Part shown: positions 1 through 5,926 of the stretch, piece after piece
Position numbering within the stretch: position 1 is the first letter of the stretch
How the letters are laid out: every line of letters starts with the position of its first letter
Origin: JBBQKF01 sp038326615
GTDB taxonomy: Bacteria; Bacillota; Clostridia; Saccharofermentanales; UBA5734
Assembly: GCA_038326615.1 (NCBI GenBank)
Contig: JBBQKF010000081.1
Location: 1-13,082, forward strand
Length of the DNA stretch: 13,082 nt
Reading direction: 5' to 3'
Notes under the pieces: generated by a model
What the model saw: only the letters and a program-made list of their open reading frames with translations
The model's database searches: none
Told to the model about the DNA's origin: nothing
Program-made: the position numbers and the translations under genes

Positions 1-147
1 CATTTTGAAAAGAATAATTGGCCTAAAACAGGAAGATTTTCTGGCTAAAAATTATAAAAATCTGTAAAAAGCAACTACCCTGCTTCAATTTGATGGATCA
101 GGAGCTAAATGTAGAGGCATTTGAATCATTTCTATAGTCCGGCAGAT

Positions 148-205
148 TGGGAAACTTATATATAAGCATATATAATTTGTATATTAGCTTTTTTTGAGTT
201 TCCCA
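148..205. repeat. Inverted repeat with 9-bp arms around an A+T-rich loop
   Basis: The arms TGGGAAACT (148-156) and AGTTTCCCA (197-205) are perfect reverse complements, separated by 40 bases that are almost all A and T and include the self-complementary TTATATATAA. It could form a cruciform or a long hairpin, or be the edge or target of a mobile element. No protein binding can be assigned from sequence alone. Confidence 0.5.
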
Positions 206-225
206 CCAAAATGAATCGTAAAACG

Positions 226-251
226 AATAAAAAAAGACTGGTATTTATACC
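226..251 (-). terminator. Weak candidate terminator for the mob operon
   Basis: Read on the minus strand, a short palindrome (GGTATAAATACC) is followed after four bases by a run of seven T. It lies about 85 bases beyond the relaxase stop codon, which is the right side and orientation. The stem is only 4-5 base pairs, so the call is weak. Confidence 0.25.
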
Positions 252-336
252 TCTCCCAATTTTAACTGTTTTTCAGCACTGATTTACTATTAATAAGAAT
301 AACCCGTTCCGTTTCCATGTCTGCTAATAGTGCACT

Positions 337-1752
337 TTACTTTTGCTGATACTCCCTCTGCTCCTTCCTTTCCACGGCTTCAAGTGTTCTATGATTACCC
401 CCAGGCATCATAGCTTCTACTTTTTTCTGAGCAGACTGTAAGACCTTGACCCGGTTCTCAATTTCATTAGATTGCTTTCGTATTGCTTCAATCTGGCCGG
501 TAATGTTCGTTATAAGAACGACGACCTTGTCCGGATCAACGGTGCTATTAACAGCACTTTTCTGCAGTTGTTTCTGTGCATGCTCATAAGCAAGAAGATC
601 ACTCTCATGAATCGAATAAAAGGCTTTGCGTGCATTCCCTTTTTTTTCATTATATTCTTGCCATATGGGTAAAAGCTTCAGTACACTCTTTAAGTGCTTA
701 GCCGCTTCTTTGTACTGCCTGTTCTTCAAGTCAAGCTGCTTTACGCTCTCCTTTAATGAAAGAGTCGTCTTGCGAAGATCCCGCAGTTTGATATGAATGT
801 CAGGAACTCTTTTGATGCCTTCTCTTCGAAGAACAAGCAGCACTTCGGCCAGATCCTTTGTCTCCTTCAGCTGCTGCCGTCGAATTTCATATTTTATCTG
901 CATGTCGATGGGCATAGGAACACGGCGTGCTTTTGCCAGACCCAAAACAGGTGTATTCACAAGTCGGCCGATTGGTGTCCTGCCTTTTTCTGCGTTTCGT
1001 GAAAGAGTCTGCTGTATGCCTTCTCTGGTATACCTCTCCCCTATCGTCTTCCCTCGGACAAATCGTTCCTGCCCCTCCAGGCGAAAAGCAAGATGAACAC
1101 CTTCCTTGACTTCGATCTTTTTCTCCTTCATCAGTTCAAGAAATGCCGGATAATCATCCATCACCCGCAGTGCATCATCAATCTCTTTTTTTATTTGTGC
1201 CTTCCAGCTGTTACCCTTTTTGTTCTCCTGCCACTCTTTGTAGCTAACCCCTTTTCCTTCAGGTTCAGCAATGACATCAAGACCGAACTCAGCACAAAGT
1301 CTGTCGCTGACATCCCTCAGTTTTGCAACAGTCTTGTATGGCTCAGAACGAAATTTCTTATGGTCAAGATAGGATACCGCATTGAAGATGATATGGTTGT
1401 GGATATGTCCCTTATCGATATGTGTGGAAAGAACATACTCATGCTTGCCCTGCAGTACCTCATCAGCAAACCTCTTCCCCACCTCATGTGCTTGACTCGG
1501 TGTGACGGCATCTTTTTTTGAAAAGCTTTGAATAAGATGATACGCCTGCACATTGGCAGAGCCGGTTTTTGTATAGTCCCCGTTCAGCTCTTTCGCCAAT
1601 TCTGCGGTCGCCTTGAACTCAAATGAAGCAAAAGCAGGCACAACCTGAAATCCGGTGACAAGGATTTTCCCATCCGTCTTCGCAGGATTAATAATATATT
1701 CTATTGCTTTCTCTACCGTAATCTTGATGCCCTTTATTTTCGTAACCGCCAT
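337..1752 (-). CDS. MOBP-type relaxase (mobilisation nuclease)
   Basis: The product (471 aa) should nick one strand at oriT, stay covalently bound to the 5' end and lead the strand into the recipient. The N-terminal half matches the relaxase/mobilisation nuclease family: Tyr19 in an EYIINPAKT context is the likely nucleophile, His72 lies in an HLIQSF motif, and the metal-binding histidine triad is H111-x-D-K-x-H116-x-H118-N-H120. The C-terminal half (about residues 185-471) is charged, partly helical, and should serve transport or protein contacts. I start at ATG 1752 because GAGGGTG lies 6 bases upstream. An in-frame GTG at 1761 would use that ribosome site as its start codon. The gene follows mobC by 19 bases, so the two are likely co-transcribed. 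The length is normal for the family and no frame break is seen. Confidence 0.92.
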   Translation of the reverse strand: MAVTKIKGIKITVEKAIEYIINPAKTDGKILVTGFQVVPAFASFEFKATAELAKELNGDYTKTGSANVQAYHLIQSFSKKDAVTPSQAHEVGKRFADEVLQGKHEYVLSTHIDKGHIHNHIIFNAVSYLDHKKFRSEPYKTVAKLRDVSDRLCAEFGLDVIAEPEGKGVSYKEWQENKKGNSWKAQIKKEIDDALRVMDDYPAFLELMKEKKIEVKEGVHLAFRLEGQERFVRGKTIGERYTREGIQQTLSRNAEKGRTPIGRLVNTPVLGLAKARRVPMPIDMQIKYEIRRQQLKETKDLAEVLLVLRREGIKRVPDIHIKLRDLRKTTLSLKESVKQLDLKNRQYKEAAKHLKSVLKLLPIWQEYNEKKGNARKAFYSIHESDLLAYEHAQKQLQKSAVNSTVDPDKVVVLITNITGQIEAIRKQSNEIENRVKVLQSAQKKVEAMMPGGNHRTLEAVERKEQREYQQK

Positions 1753-1771
1753 GTAGTACACCCTCGAATAT

Positions 1772-2101
1772 TCAATCTATTTTCTTCAACAGTGCCTTGA
1801 TGAGACCTTCCACTTCTGTCTGCCGGCGAAGAACTTCCTCGACTTCTGACTGGTGTATATGGAGATTTTCATTGGCTCTCTTTGCGATCTGATTGATATT
1901 AGAACCTATCTTCCCTATCTCACCCAGCAGCTTTCGAATGTCCGAATAATCCTTCTTCACGACCATGCCATCGATGCCCATCTTACGAAGGTAGGCACCC
2001 ATATTCTTGGTTCCAAACTGAAGCAGTTTGGCATCGAGTTGCTGCTTTTCTTCTGGGGTCACCATAAACTTGATGCCAATATTTCTTGTTCGATTGGCCA
2101 C
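1772..2101 (-). CDS. mobC: MobC-like relaxosome accessory protein
   Basis: This 109-aa protein is a small relaxosome partner that binds near oriT and helps the relaxase reach single-stranded DNA. The N-terminus (RNIGIKFMVTPEEKQQLDAK) resembles the ribbon-helix-helix fold of this group, and the C-terminal NINQIAKRANENL segment (about residues 68-80) is the hallmark of the bacterial mobilisation protein MobC family. The start codon is GTG, chosen because a strong AGGAGG lies 7 bases upstream. It is the first gene of the mob pair. The candidate oriT lies directly upstream, in the leader of its transcript, so MobC or the relaxase could also repress the operon, as in other mob systems. The autoregulation is inference. 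Confidence 0.88.
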   Translation of the reverse strand: MANRTRNIGIKFMVTPEEKQQLDAKLLQFGTKNMGAYLRKMGIDGMVVKKDYSDIRKLLGEIGKIGSNINQIAKRANENLHIHQSEVEEVLRRQTEVEGLIKALLKKID

Positions 2102-2229
2102 GGATTACCCTCCTGACTGACGAACGGCTATCTTTTACTTTCATCCATTTCTCAAATAGCGGGGTTTGGGGCGCAGCACCAGCAAGGACAGGGGTCGGGG
2201 CGAATCGGAGATTGGAAACGACGAATGTC

Positions 2230-2249
2230 GCAAGTGTACCCACACTTGC
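2230..2249. repeat. Perfect 8-bp inverted repeat, probable relaxosome binding site
   Basis: GCAAGTGT and ACACTTGC flank ACCC. It lies 128 bases upstream of the mobC start, inside the region proposed as oriT. Part of the right arm is echoed just downstream (GCAATGCTTGCTACCC), giving a repeated CTTGC element. Confidence 0.65.
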
Positions 2250-2282
2250 AATGCTTGCTACCCTTAATCCAGTATACCCCTT

Positions 2283-2311
2283 ATTCTATTCTAGTTTTAA
2301 ACTTCTAGCAA
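2283..2311 (-). promoter_or_regulatory. Probable promoter of the mobC-relaxase operon
   Basis: On the minus strand, TTGCTA (2306-2311) and TAGAAT (2283-2288) are spaced by exactly 17 bases, a good sigma-70-type pair. Transcription would start near 2276 and give a leader of about 175 bases that contains the candidate oriT inverted repeat, so relaxosome binding could block transcription. Confidence 0.5.
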
Positions 2312-2318
2312 GTTCTTA

Positions 2319-2380
2319 AGGGGAAAACCGCGGAACGCGGTAGAAAGCCCCTCCGGCCTTTTCACTTGTTTGAACGAGTG
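2319..2380. repeat. Two adjacent stem-loops between the par and mob operons
   Basis: The first is compound: an outer stem AGGGG/CCCCT (2319-2323 with 2348-2352) encloses ACCGCG-GAA-CGCGGT (2327-2341). The second is at 2363-2380, with CACTTGTT pairing with AACGAGTG including one G-T wobble. Neither is followed by a clear T-run on the minus strand, so a terminator role after the small par gene (stop at 2396) is uncertain. They may instead be part of oriT. Confidence 0.45.
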
Positions 2381-2395
2381 ACTTGTCCCTCAGAA

Positions 2396-2818
2396 TTACT
2401 TTTCAAGGAAAATCCGCACGTCGTTATCATAGTAAAAATTCTGCCGTCCTGCCTTAATTTCTTTTCCCTTTAGTGAACGGTATATCCACTGTTTTGTAAA
2501 ACCACGAGGTCTCTCCTCTGTGACAGAAAGTGAAATCACATCTTGTATGGAAAGAAGTTTTCCATTCTTCCCACCAAACATGGCCAGGAAAATCATGGAT
2601 CCGAAAGGTGTCCCGATAAATCGCAAAGGCATACTTGGTTCTGAGTGAACCGCTGGAGCAAACATTTTTTTCAAAAGTGCATCACAAAAAACAACTGGAT
2701 CATTTATAATGTTTGACCCATCCACATGGTCGTACACTTTCATCATGTCCTGCCTAATATTTATGTCTTGGAACTCCTCTTCCACTCGTTTTATAAAAGC
2801 ATCACGTTCAATCAGCAT
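2396..2818 (-). CDS. Small protein with C-terminal helix-turn-helix-like region, third gene of the par operon
   Basis: I do not recognise this 140-aa protein. Its C-terminal third (about residues 88-140: LLSIQDVISLSV, then GFTKQWIYRSLKGKEI, then YYDNDVRIFLEK) has the layout of an excisionase/MerR-like DNA-binding domain, with a helix, a recognition helix containing W-IYR, a short turn and a terminal 'FLEK' helix. The N-terminal part (1-85) is mixed helical with no known motif. The start is ATG with GAGG 5 bases upstream. It lies 31 bases after the parB stop on the same strand, so it is probably the last gene of parA-parB-orf. It could be a regulator or an extra centromere- or iteron-binding protein. 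That role is inferred from position and fold only. Confidence 0.72.
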   Translation of the reverse strand: MLIERDAFIKRVEEEFQDINIRQDMMKVYDHVDGSNIINDPVVFCDALLKKMFAPAVHSEPSMPLRFIGTPFGSMIFLAMFGGKNGKLLSIQDVISLSVTEERPRGFTKQWIYRSLKGKEIKAGRQNFYYDNDVRIFLEK

Positions 2819-2849
2819 GTCTGCCTCATCTTCCTCTTTTTATAAGGTG

Positions 2850-4244
2850 TCATTGCGGAGGGTCTAATTTCACACCGACCAACTTACGTATCACTTCTTC
2901 AAGTTTATTAAGAACTGCATCAGTATCTGCTGTGATTTTCACACTATTGTCACTCAACTGAATCAAATCCACCGCCAATTGCTGTGCTTTTATTTGAACT
3001 TTTATATTTTTATCATCAGTTTCCATGATCTCCATTTTCTTCTGAAGTGCCTTCTCAAGGTCATCATTTTTTTTCTTTAATATCTCATAATTCTCTTTTG
3101 CCCCTGCAATGGCAACGTCATTTTTTTTTGCTGCTTTCTCTAGATTTCGGTTCAACTTTTCAATCTCTGCTTTAGCTTGTTCCGTCTGTTCCAGCATCAC
3201 TTTTTCTTCAATTTCATTTTTTAATCTGGCTATGTTCTCTTGTGCATTTTCTTGTGCCATGCGTAGATTTTCTTGCGCAATAGACAAAATTGATCTTGCT
3301 TCTGCTGCTTCAGCTTGAATCTTTTGTACTTCTTCTTCTTTTTTTCTGACAATCGATCTCAATTCTAATGCTTCTGTGTCCCTCTGTTGGATGGTCTCTT
3401 GCATTATTTCAATCTGTTTTTCAAAATCAATTGCCAAACTGTCTTTTAATTTCTTTGCATCTTTTGCTGTCAAGTCTTTCCCTGTGTGAAACGCCTGAAT
3501 AATCATTCTTTGCGCTTCCTCAGGCATCTGTGCATACTGATAGCCTGCTTCACGCGATATCTCGCCAGCTGCAACCATAACCTTGAATTCTTCAACCAAA
3601 TCCTGAAGCCTGTTGAGCTGCCCGACTTGGGCAGGAGACACACTTTTTTCTTCATTTGACAACATTTCAGCCACAACTTCACGTGTTCGTTTTCCTTCAA
3701 AAGACACCCCTGCCTTCTTTTGAATTTCAACAAGCTCAACCAAGCGTCGAACGGCATCCGAACGTTCCATGTTATTTAAATCACGATTTTCTAAGTTGAG
3801 AATCAGAAGCATTTTCTCTGTTTCTATATCATCTAGATCAACAATCTTGGCCATGATTTCATTCGTCCCATTTTGCTTTGTTGCCAATAAACGACGATGC
3901 CCAGAAATGAGTTGATAAGATATCTCTGGGTTTTCAGGATCAGAAAAAGGTCGAAGTACGATGTTATGCTGCATACCGACTTCCGATATTGACTTTGCCA
4001 GACTGTCAATTCCCGTCATACTGAACTTATTATTCGGATGAAGTGAAATTACAGAAACGGGAACCTTTTTTATCAGGTATTCTGCCTTCACATCAATGGA
4101 AGAAACTTTATTATCTATGTTTTTTAATGTAGTCCTCATATCAAAAGTAACCTGGCGCTTCGACGCAGGTTGCTTAACTTTTTTTGGATTGACCTCATTC
4201 TTTGCCTCTAGATTATTTTTTTGATTATTGTTATTAACTGCCAT
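2850..4244 (-). CDS. parB: ParB-family partition protein with long coiled-coil tail
   Basis: This 464-aa protein should bind the plasmid centromere and stimulate ParA. Residues about 55-155 form the ParB/Spo0J N-terminal domain: VPVSVISLHPN, then GIDSLAKSISEVGMQHNIVLRP, then the nucleotide-contact motif GHRRLLA (115-121; GERR is more usual). Residues about 156-265 are the helical, HTH-bearing centre. Residues about 271-410 form a long, highly charged coiled coil, followed by a short C-terminal domain (about 415-464) that may dimerise. Many Spo0J-type ParBs lack so long a coiled coil. The first 45 residues are basic and probably disordered. The start is ATG with AAGGGG 6 bases upstream. It lies 35 bases after parA and should share its promoter. 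The likely target is the palindrome array at 5205-5796, which is inference. Confidence 0.9.
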   Translation of the reverse strand: MAVNNNNQKNNLEAKNEVNPKKVKQPASKRQVTFDMRTTLKNIDNKVSSIDVKAEYLIKKVPVSVISLHPNNKFSMTGIDSLAKSISEVGMQHNIVLRPFSDPENPEISYQLISGHRRLLATKQNGTNEIMAKIVDLDDIETEKMLLILNLENRDLNNMERSDAVRRLVELVEIQKKAGVSFEGKRTREVVAEMLSNEEKSVSPAQVGQLNRLQDLVEEFKVMVAAGEISREAGYQYAQMPEEAQRMIIQAFHTGKDLTAKDAKKLKDSLAIDFEKQIEIMQETIQQRDTEALELRSIVRKKEEEVQKIQAEAAEARSILSIAQENLRMAQENAQENIARLKNEIEEKVMLEQTEQAKAEIEKLNRNLEKAAKKNDVAIAGAKENYEILKKKNDDLEKALQKKMEIMETDDKNIKVQIKAQQLAVDLIQLSDNSVKITADTDAVLNKLEEVIRKLVGVKLDPPQ

Positions 4245-4279
4245 GGTGAACCCCTTTCCATATAATCGGTCATTGTTAT

Positions 4280-5071
4280 TTAACGATTAAATGAGTCTAT
4301 TCTCACTTTCATTTCAACTGCCAAATTAATATAGTCCTGCGATACAGGGTCGTTAGGTAAAGCTGCAACAATCGGCGTATTCCACATGGATGACTTTCCA
4401 ATGGAGGCACTCTGTCGGATCGTATTTTTAAAGAAAGAATCATTGTTAAATTCACGAAGACTCTCCTTGATATCACGGTTAAGAACAGTTCTGTTGTCAC
4501 GAACTAAAAAAATTCCCAACAGCGTTAATCTTTCATTAAATTCTTCTCTTGAGATATCAGTTTTCCGGATGATTGTATCAAGCCCCTCCACACCCCAACG
4601 GTCCCCAACGACAGGAACCAATACAAAATCAGATACAGCTAGGGCATTCATCGTTAGCAAGCCTAAATCTGGAGGACAATCAATCAATATGTAATCGAAT
4701 TCATTGAGTGTCTCTAGAATTTTAAGTCTCTTCACCCTGTCACGATTGATATCCACATTAATTTGATCCTGTGCTTTTTCAAGTGCCTCATAAGCTGCTG
4801 GCAAAACTGATATTCCCTCGACAGTTGTTTTTTTCATCACTTGTCTGGGGTCAATTTTTGAAACCATGACATCTGCAACAGATGGTACACTTGGATCATA
4901 CAAATCAAAACTTTTTGTGGAGTGGCTTTGCCTATCAACATCAACAACAAGTATTTTGTCACCCTGTAGCGACAATGCCGCAGCAAGATTCACAGTAGAC
5001 GTCGTTTTACTAACGCCGCCCTTTCCGCTGACAAGTGATATTATTATTGGCTTTTCCGTTAATCTTTTCAT
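4280..5071 (-). CDS. parA: ParA-family partition ATPase
   Basis: This 263-aa Walker-type ATPase should position plasmid copies together with ParB. The deviant Walker A motif is GKGGVSKTT (16-24), keeping the signature lysine K17 but with Ser where Gly is usual. The A' motif is VDVDRQ (D44, D46, Q48), with Arg replacing the common Pro. Walker B is ILIDCPPD (128-135). There is no N-terminal HTH extension, so this is a short, type Ib-like or chromosomal-like ParA. I reject the upstream TTG at 5098 because it lies in the promoter -10 box, and choose ATG 5071, which has GGAGG 7 bases upstream. It is the first gene of the operon with parB and the small gene, probably controlled by the repeats at 5108-5149. 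Confidence 0.93.
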   Translation of the reverse strand: MKRLTEKPIIISLVSGKGGVSKTTSTVNLAAALSLQGDKILVVDVDRQSHSTKSFDLYDPSVPSVADVMVSKIDPRQVMKKTTVEGISVLPAAYEALEKAQDQINVDINRDRVKRLKILETLNEFDYILIDCPPDLGLLTMNALAVSDFVLVPVVGDRWGVEGLDTIIRKTDISREEFNERLTLLGIFLVRDNRTVLNRDIKESLREFNNDSFFKNTIRQSASIGKSSMWNTPIVAALPNDPVSQDYINLAVEMKVRIDSFNR

Positions 5072-5097
5072 ATTTGCCTCCAGCAATTTATGGAGCA

Positions 5098-5127
5098 ATT
5101 ATATACTATATTAACACCTAGTGTAAA
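5098..5127 (-). promoter_or_regulatory. par operon promoter
   Basis: On the minus strand, TTTACA (5122-5127) and a consensus TATAAT (5098-5103) are 18 bases apart, placing transcription start near 5090, about 20 bases before the parA ATG. The -35 box lies inside one of two direct repeats (5108-5149), the usual arrangement for a self-repressed par operon. Confidence 0.65.
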
Positions 5128-5149
5128 CATATTCGCACCGAATGTAAAC
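5108..5149 (-). promoter_or_regulatory. Two adjacent 21-bp direct repeats, likely par operator
   Basis: The units at 5108-5128 and 5129-5149 abut exactly and agree at 17 of 21 positions. In the minus-strand reading both follow GTTTACA-YT-M-GGTG-YK-AATAT. Each unit also has a short internal dyad (ACAC-TAG-GTGT and ATTCG-GTG-CGAAT). Two full helical turns separate the units, so a regulator would sit on one face. ParA, ParB or the small HTH-like protein could be the repressor. Confidence 0.55.
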
Positions 5150-5154
5150 AAAAA

Positions 5155-5844
5155 TATTTTCTCCCTGTTCCTCATAAAAAACAACATATCCGACAACTTT
5201 TTCAACGTGCTTGATTCAAGCACGTAAAATCCTTACCGTTCTATTCATTCCATGTGGGACTTTTAGTGCAGAATTTCTTCAAATGCTTTTGTTACCACGG
5301 TATTTTCCAATTCTTCATGAAAAACAACATATCCGTCCACTTTTTCAACGTGCTTGATTCAAGCACGTAAAATCCTTACTATTCTATTCATTTCATGTGG
5401 GACTTTTATATTAGAATTTCTTCAAATGTTTTGTTACCACGGTATTTTCCAATTATTCATGAAAAACAACGTATCCGACCACTTTTTCAACGTGCTTGAA
5501 TCAAGCACGTAAAATCCTTACTATTCTATTCATTCCATGTGGGACTTTTAGTGCAGAATTTCTTCAAATACTTTTTTTACCACGGTATTTTCCAATTCTT
5601 CATGAAAAACATCATATCTGACCACTTTTTCACCGTGCTTGAATCAAGCACGTAAAATCCTTACCGTTCTATTCATTCCATGTGGGACTTTTAGTGCAGA
5701 ATTTCATCAAATACCTTTGTTACCACGGAATTTACCAATTCTTCATAAAAAAAATGATATCCGACCACTTTTTCAACGTGCTTGATTCAAGCACGTAAAA
5801 TCTTTACTGTTCTATTCATTCCATGTGGGACTTTTAGTGCAGAA
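5155..5844. repeat. Tandem array of about five 142-143-bp units, each with a palindrome and a Rep iteron
   Basis: Similar units recur with palindrome starts at 5205, 5348, 5490, 5633 and 5776 (spacing 143, 142, 143, 143). Each unit contains, in order on the plus strand: the palindrome, a stretch like TAAAATCCTTACYRTTCTAT, CATTCCATGT, the iteron GGGACTTTTAGTGCAGAA, AATTTCTTCAAAT, TTACCACGGTATTTTCC and a short lead-in to the next palindrome. The iteron copies start at 5256, 5541, 5684 and 5827. The second unit (5399) keeps only GGGACTTTTA and has four changes in the rest. The array has no long reading frame and lies between parA and rep, as centromere and incompatibility regions often do. Confidence 0.9.
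5205..5796. promoter_or_regulatory. Five 21-bp palindromes, probable parS-like centromere sites
   Basis: The sites are 5205-5225, 5348-5368, 5490-5510, 5633-5653 and 5776-5796. The arms ACGTGCTTGA and TCAAGCACGT are perfect around one central base, except that the fourth copy has C instead of A at its outer left base. The central base is T in copies 1, 2 and 5 and A in copies 3 and 4. The arms are the best-conserved part of the unit, which argues for a dimeric DNA-binding protein, most likely ParB. They differ from the Spo0J parS sequence. No T-run follows any copy, so they are not terminators. Confidence 0.7.
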
Positions 5845-5926
5845 AATAACAAAGCAAATTTATCTCTAATACTTCATATGTGAATCTTACTAATTGTCGG
5901 CAATAAATATCCAGAAATCTCTCTGC
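5845..5926. other. Short spacer between repeat array and rep
   Basis: This is A+T-rich spacer downstream of the rep stop codon. I see no hairpin with a T-run on the minus strand, so rep transcripts may run into the repeat array. Confidence 0.4.

Larger units (their letters stand above)
1..336. other. Gene-free A+T-rich stretch downstream of the relaxase gene
   Basis: No convincing coding region lies here on either strand. The visible structure is an inverted repeat with 9-base arms at 148-156 and 197-205, enclosing a run of TATA-like sequence, and a short palindrome near 240-251 beside an A-run. The relaxase gene ends at 337, so this is the 3' flank of the mob transcript. The left part may continue into a gene or element outside the window. 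Confidence 0.6.
2102..2395. other. Candidate oriT region
   Basis: This non-coding stretch sits directly upstream of mobC, the usual place for oriT in mobilisation modules. It contains a perfect 8-bp inverted repeat (GCAAGTGT-ACCC-ACACTTGC, 2230-2249), an adjacent partial repeat (CTTGCTACCC), four G-runs (2161-2200), a compound stem (2319-2352) and another stem-loop (2363-2380). MOBP nick sites typically lie a few bases from an inverted repeat bound by the relaxosome. The exact nic position cannot be read from this sequence alone. Confidence 0.6.

Noticed and set aside
27..137. Open frame of 36 codons ending at TAG 137, possible end of a transposase or other gene
   Set aside because: It is short, opens with a stop codon only just upstream, matches no family I recognise and has no supporting ribosome site, so chance is the simplest explanation.
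797..1521. Several plus-strand frames over the relaxase gene
   Set aside because: They overlap the well-supported relaxase, lack ribosome sites and have no recognisable domains.
5072..5098. parA start at TTG 5098, adding nine residues
   Set aside because: The codon overlaps the consensus -10 box, and ATG 5071 has GGAGG at the right distance and begins directly before the conserved ParA core.
5205..5796. Palindromes read as transcription terminators
   Set aside because: None is followed by a T-run on either strand, and five near-identical spaced copies fit a protein binding array better.
5155..5844. Regular repeats read as a CRISPR array
   Set aside because: The whole 143-bp unit is repeated, including the parts between palindromes, so there are no variable spacers, and no cas gene is near.
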